NCBI RefSeq assembly: GCF_900109685.1
Contig: NZ_FOBB01000004.1
Location: forward strand, 619,651 to 683,650
Source: Chitinophaga rupis
GTDB taxonomy: Bacteria; Bacteroidota; Bacteroidia; Chitinophagales; Chitinophagaceae
Direction: 5' to 3'
DNA: 64,000 nt
Under the pieces are notes generated by a model. That model ran no database searches and had not been told where the DNA came from. It worked only from the letters and a program-made list of their open reading frames with translations. The translations under genes and the position numbers were made by a program. Shown in pieces: positions 61,720 through 64,000 of this stretch. Position 1 is the stretch's first letter, and each line of letters opens with the position of its first letter.

Positions 61720-61882
61720 GCTTAAATAGTACTAATGTGGAATGGGAATTACATACCTCCCGGCATGTCCACACCAAGAAAGGCTTTTAATAGCACCAAT
61801 GTGGATTGAAAATAACCAAGAAGCTGCCGCTTTGCCAGTGTCATGGTCTCCACTTTTAATTGTCCCAATATAGAACAGGATA
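61720..61882 (+). CRISPR. Relic or guide-RNA-like mini-array of three degenerate CRISPR repeats
   Basis: Three 30-nt segments at 61720-61749, 61784-61813 and 61853-61882 align with one another and with the array repeat at 63906. By my hand count the first matches the array repeat at 21 of 30 positions and the others at 18; the first two match each other at 22. The gaps are 34 and 39 nt, as real spacers would be. The second copy ends GATTGAAAAT, like classic I-B repeats ending in ATTGAAA. A 38-codon ATG frame (61674-61790) overlaps the first copy. No promoter is evident in the 60 nt before it. Confidence 0.75.
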
Positions 61883-61890
61883 AACTAATC

Positions 61891-62424
61891 ATGCAACTCA
61901 CTGCCACTCATATCAATTACTATCATGTGTGCCATCGTAAACTATGGTTATTTACTAATGGCATCAACATGGAGCATACATCTGATACGGTATATGATGG
62001 CAAGCTATTGCATGAAACCAGCTATCCGCAAAGAGCAGAGCGGTATACCGAAATCGATATATCGGCTACTACGGCAGAGGGTATTCAGCTTACTGGTAAG
62101 ATAGATTTTTATGATACCAAAGAAAAGATCATCCACGAAATCAAACGCAGCAATAAAGTAGAAGAGGCCCATGAATGGCAGGTAAAATATTACATCTGGC
62201 TATTGGAGTTAAATGATATATCTGGTGTATATGCTATCCTGGAATATCCTAAACTACGGCAAACGAAGGAAGTCTGGTTATCCGAACCAGACACAATTTA
62301 TTTACAGGAAACAGTCCATAGGGTAGTCGCCTTACAACAAAGCGAAGAATGCCCACCTAAGATCAGCAGCAACATATGTAAGAGCTGCAGTTATTATGAC
62401 CTTTGTTATGTAGAAGAAACATGA
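61891..62424 (+). CDS. cas4: CRISPR adaptation exonuclease Cas4
   Basis: A 177-aa RecB-type nuclease that trims prespacers and checks the PAM. The iron-sulfur ligands are Cys14 in VCHRKLW and Cys163, Cys166, Cys172 in the C-terminal cluster. Nuclease residues are His41, Asp72 in GKIDFY, Glu83 and Lys85 in HEIKRS, with QVKYYIW following. All are intact. The start at 61891 matches the family opening (TATHINYYHVCHRKLW); the upstream ATG at 61843 falls in the last relic spacer. Its stop overlaps the cas1 start as ATGA. Confidence 0.95.
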   Translation: MQLTATHINYYHVCHRKLWLFTNGINMEHTSDTVYDGKLLHETSYPQRAERYTEIDISATTAEGIQLTGKIDFYDTKEKIIHEIKRSNKVEEAHEWQVKYYIWLLELNDISGVYAILEYPKLRQTKEVWLSEPDTIYLQETVHRVVALQQSEECPPKISSNICKSCSYYDLCYVEET

Positions 62425-63425
62425 AAAAATCCTATTACCTCTTTAATCCTGGCCGTATGATCCGTAAAGACAACACCTTAAAATTTACCCCAGTAGACGA
62501 AGAAGGTAAGGAAGGCATCCCCAGGTATATCCCAGTGGAAAGCGTAGATAATCTATACACCTTTGGTGCACTGGATGCCAACAGCGCTTTGTACAATTTC
62601 TTGGGTAGAGAGCAGATCAGCGTACACTTCTTCGATTACTACGAACACTACACTGGCAGCTTTATGCCTAAGGATTATTTACTCAGTGGGAAAGTACTAA
62701 TTGCTCAGACCGAAACCTACTCCAGCCCCAAGAAACGGATCTCTATTGCACAAAAATTCATTGAAGGTGCAGCATTCAATATGGTAAAGAATCTGCGTTA
62801 TTACAATAATCGTGCAAAAGACACGTCGGCACAGATTGAAAATATAGAAGTCCTGATTAAGCAAATAACTTCATCGTCCGATGTAGAAACATTAATGGGC
62901 GTAGAAGGCAACATCCGTATGATTTACTATGAAGCCTTTGACCTGATCATTAATGATTATGAAATGGGCAACCGTACCAAGCAACCGCCCAACAACGAAG
63001 TGAATACGATGATCTCTTTTGTAAATACTATGTGTTATACGCTTTGCTTGGACATGATTTATCATACCCAATTGAATCCTACTATCAGCTTCCTGCATCA
63101 GCCTGGGTATCGCCGCTATTCACTGGCGCTAGACCTGGCTGAAGTATTCAAACCCCTGTTGGCTGATAGATTGATATTCGCTTTACTGAATAAAAAGATG
63201 ATCCAGAAAAACGATTTTGATCACAATCTGAACAGCTGCCTGCTGAAAGACAGCGGTCGGAAAAAAGTAGTAAAAGCCTGGGATGAAAAACTGAACGAAA
63301 CTATCAGGCATCGTTCGCTTGGCCGGAATGTAAGTTACAAACACCTGGTAAAACTGGAATGCTATAAATTAGTGAAGCATGTGCTGGGCATAGAAGAATA
63401 CAAGCCATTCAAGGCATGGTGGTAA
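62421..63425 (+). CDS. cas1: CRISPR adaptation integrase Cas1
   Basis: A 334-aa metal-dependent integrase that inserts new spacers at the leader end. The catalytic trio is intact: Glu162 in MGVEGNIRMIYY, His226 in FLHQPGYRR and Glu241 in LDLAEVFKPLLADR. The start at 62421 (MKKSYYLFNPGRM) overlaps the cas4 stop by 4 bp and matches I-B Cas1 openings (NPGRM-R-DNTL); a start six codons upstream is unlikely. It is followed by cas2 after 10 bp. Confidence 0.97.
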   Translation: MKKSYYLFNPGRMIRKDNTLKFTPVDEEGKEGIPRYIPVESVDNLYTFGALDANSALYNFLGREQISVHFFDYYEHYTGSFMPKDYLLSGKVLIAQTETYSSPKKRISIAQKFIEGAAFNMVKNLRYYNNRAKDTSAQIENIEVLIKQITSSSDVETLMGVEGNIRMIYYEAFDLIINDYEMGNRTKQPPNNEVNTMISFVNTMCYTLCLDMIYHTQLNPTISFLHQPGYRRYSLALDLAEVFKPLLADRLIFALLNKKMIQKNDFDHNLNSCLLKDSGRKKVVKAWDEKLNETIRHRSLGRNVSYKHLVKLECYKLVKHVLGIEEYKPFKAWW

Positions 63426-63435
63426 ATTCGGTCAT

Positions 63436-63699
63436 ATGTATATAATACTGGTATATGATATAGAAGAGAAGCGGGTAGGCAAAATGCTGAAATTATGCCG
63501 GCAGTATCTGAACTGGATACAAAATAGTGTTTTTGAAGGTGAATTAACTGAAGTAAAGCTGAAAGAGCTTCTCTATAAAGCCAAAGATATTATGAATATT
63601 GACAAGGACAGCATCATTGTATTCAAAAACCGCCAGGAAAAATGGTTAGACAAACAAGTTATTGGCAAAGAGAAAAATGATCTTGACAATATATTATAG
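63436..63699 (+). CDS. cas2: CRISPR adaptation protein Cas2
   Basis: An 87-aa ferredoxin-fold protein that forms the Cas1-Cas2 integration complex. It opens MYIILVYDIEEKRVGKM, with the conserved Asp8 after the first strand, and has the typical CRQYLNWIQNSVFEGELTE segment. Length is normal. It is the last gene before the leader. Confidence 0.96.
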   Translation: MYIILVYDIEEKRVGKMLKLCRQYLNWIQNSVFEGELTEVKLKELLYKAKDIMNIDKDSIIVFKNRQEKWLDKQVIGKEKNDLDNIL

Positions 63700-63905
63700 T
63701 TGTCGGAGATGCCATTAAGGTGTCGAAAATAACAGTTTTCCAACATTTAAAATGTGGAACCCTTATAAATAGGGTAAAACACAGGTTGTCGATGTACGGG
63801 ATAAATCTTATCACTGTATATCGACAATTTTTTTGAATGAAAAAAGCATATACTATCTTTGCAAAGCCTTGTAAACAGGAGCTTTTTTATCGTTGATGTG
63901 ACGGG
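63700..63905 (+). promoter_or_regulatory. CRISPR leader
   Basis: AT-rich, without an open frame, between cas2 and the first repeat. It holds a near-perfect 11-bp inverted repeat (TTGTCGATGTA 63786-63796 with TATATCGACAA 63817-63827, one mismatch) just upstream of the promoter, and a weaker inverted pair around 63740-63762 (TTCCAACATTT / AAATGTGGAA). These may guide leader-end integration or regulate transcription. Confidence 0.85.
63832..63861 (+). promoter_or_regulatory. Bacteroidota-type promoter of the CRISPR array
   Basis: TTTG (63832-63835) and TATCTTTG (63854-63861) are spaced 18 bp, one short of consensus spacing. Transcription should start near 63868, about 38 nt before the first repeat. 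Confidence 0.82.
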
Positions 63906-64000
63906 GTATTAATTGTACTATGGTAGAATGGTAACATGGCCGTATGATCATGTACATAATATACAACCTGGTATTAATTGTACTATGGTAGAATGGTAAC
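63906..64000 (+). CRISPR. CRISPR array, first two repeats (continues beyond window)
   Basis: Two identical 30-nt repeats (63906-63935 and 63971-64000, starting GTATTAATTG and ending GAATGGTAAC) flank a 35-nt spacer (63936-63970). The leader-proximal end is here, so the spacer is the most recent one in this array. The repeat lacks the ATTGAAA ending of many I-B arrays. The array's length is unknown because the window ends inside it. Confidence 0.95.

Noticed and set aside
61843..61890. N-terminal extension of Cas4 by 16 codons
   Set aside because: The extension is encoded by relic spacer and repeat sequence; the family opening matches the ATG at 61891.
63936..63970. First array spacer as a self-targeting spacer
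   Set aside because: By eye the only similarity in the window is an 8-nt stretch shared with the leader (CAGGTTGT), which is too short and likely chance.

Overview
The window looks like a chromosome segment of a plant-polysaccharide-degrading Bacteroidota, most like Chitinophaga or a relative. The support is two SusC/SusD pairs, two hybrid two-component regulators with Reg_prop sensor domains, many secreted glycoside hydrolases, near-consensus Bacteroidota promoters (TTTG, 18-19 bp, TAnnTTTG) and gene starts mostly without a Shine-Dalgarno. No marker gene fixes the genus, so this placement is inference.

Layout. 0.1-6.2 kb: a TPR protein, a LacI-type regulator, an EamA transporter, an M1 aminopeptidase and an AraC-type regulator. 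6.3-15.0 kb: a leftward pectin and uronate block (CE12-GH28 fusion, GH105, uxaB, uxaC) with a divergent LacI-type regulator. 15.3-33.5 kb: first polysaccharide utilization locus (an unassigned 736-aa hydrolase, GH95, HTCS regulator, GH31 with PA14, SusC, SusD, surface lipoprotein). 33.6-36.0 kb: a lone FtsX/MacB-type permease. 36.1-52.1 kb: second locus (GH106, Tat-exported beta-propeller hydrolase, SusD, SusC, GH31, HTCS). 52.2-55.5 kb: tRNA-Gly, a small membrane protein, a GT2 glycosyltransferase, a histidine kinase and tRNA-Leu. 55.9-64.0 kb: a complete type I CRISPR-Cas locus, most like I-B and probably its Porphyromonas (PGING) branch, in the order cas6-cas5-cas3-cas8-cas7, then cas4-cas1-cas2, then a leader and the first two repeats of an array that runs off the window.

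How the genes may work together. The secreted enzymes can deacetylate and cut galacturonan or rhamnogalacturonan (CE12-GH28), open unsaturated uronate ends (GH105), remove rhamnose (GH106), L-fucose or L-galactose (GH95) and alpha-xylose or alpha-glucose units (two GH31). The SusC/D pairs import oligosaccharides, and UxaC and UxaB carry galacturonate to altronate. The two HTCS proteins probably sense different oligosaccharides and each controls its own locus; the LacI-type proteins probably answer to uronates.

Most notable observations. (1) Three degenerate CRISPR repeats with spacer-sized gaps lie inside the cas locus, between a terminator after cas7 and the start of cas4. They are either a dying array or a CreA/CreR-like guide RNA gene. 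(2) A family of large intergenic inverted repeats is built from short words (GTCCATGGACCAT, AATTACGAATT, AAAGCAGAAAGC, GCGTTAAGC), several of them directly on stop codons. (3) Two unlisted single-helix microproteins of about 40 aa lie in the two loci. (4) There is a CE12-GH28 fusion enzyme and an unassigned (alpha/alpha)6-like hydrolase. No database search was possible, so all family names rest on motifs read from the sequence.
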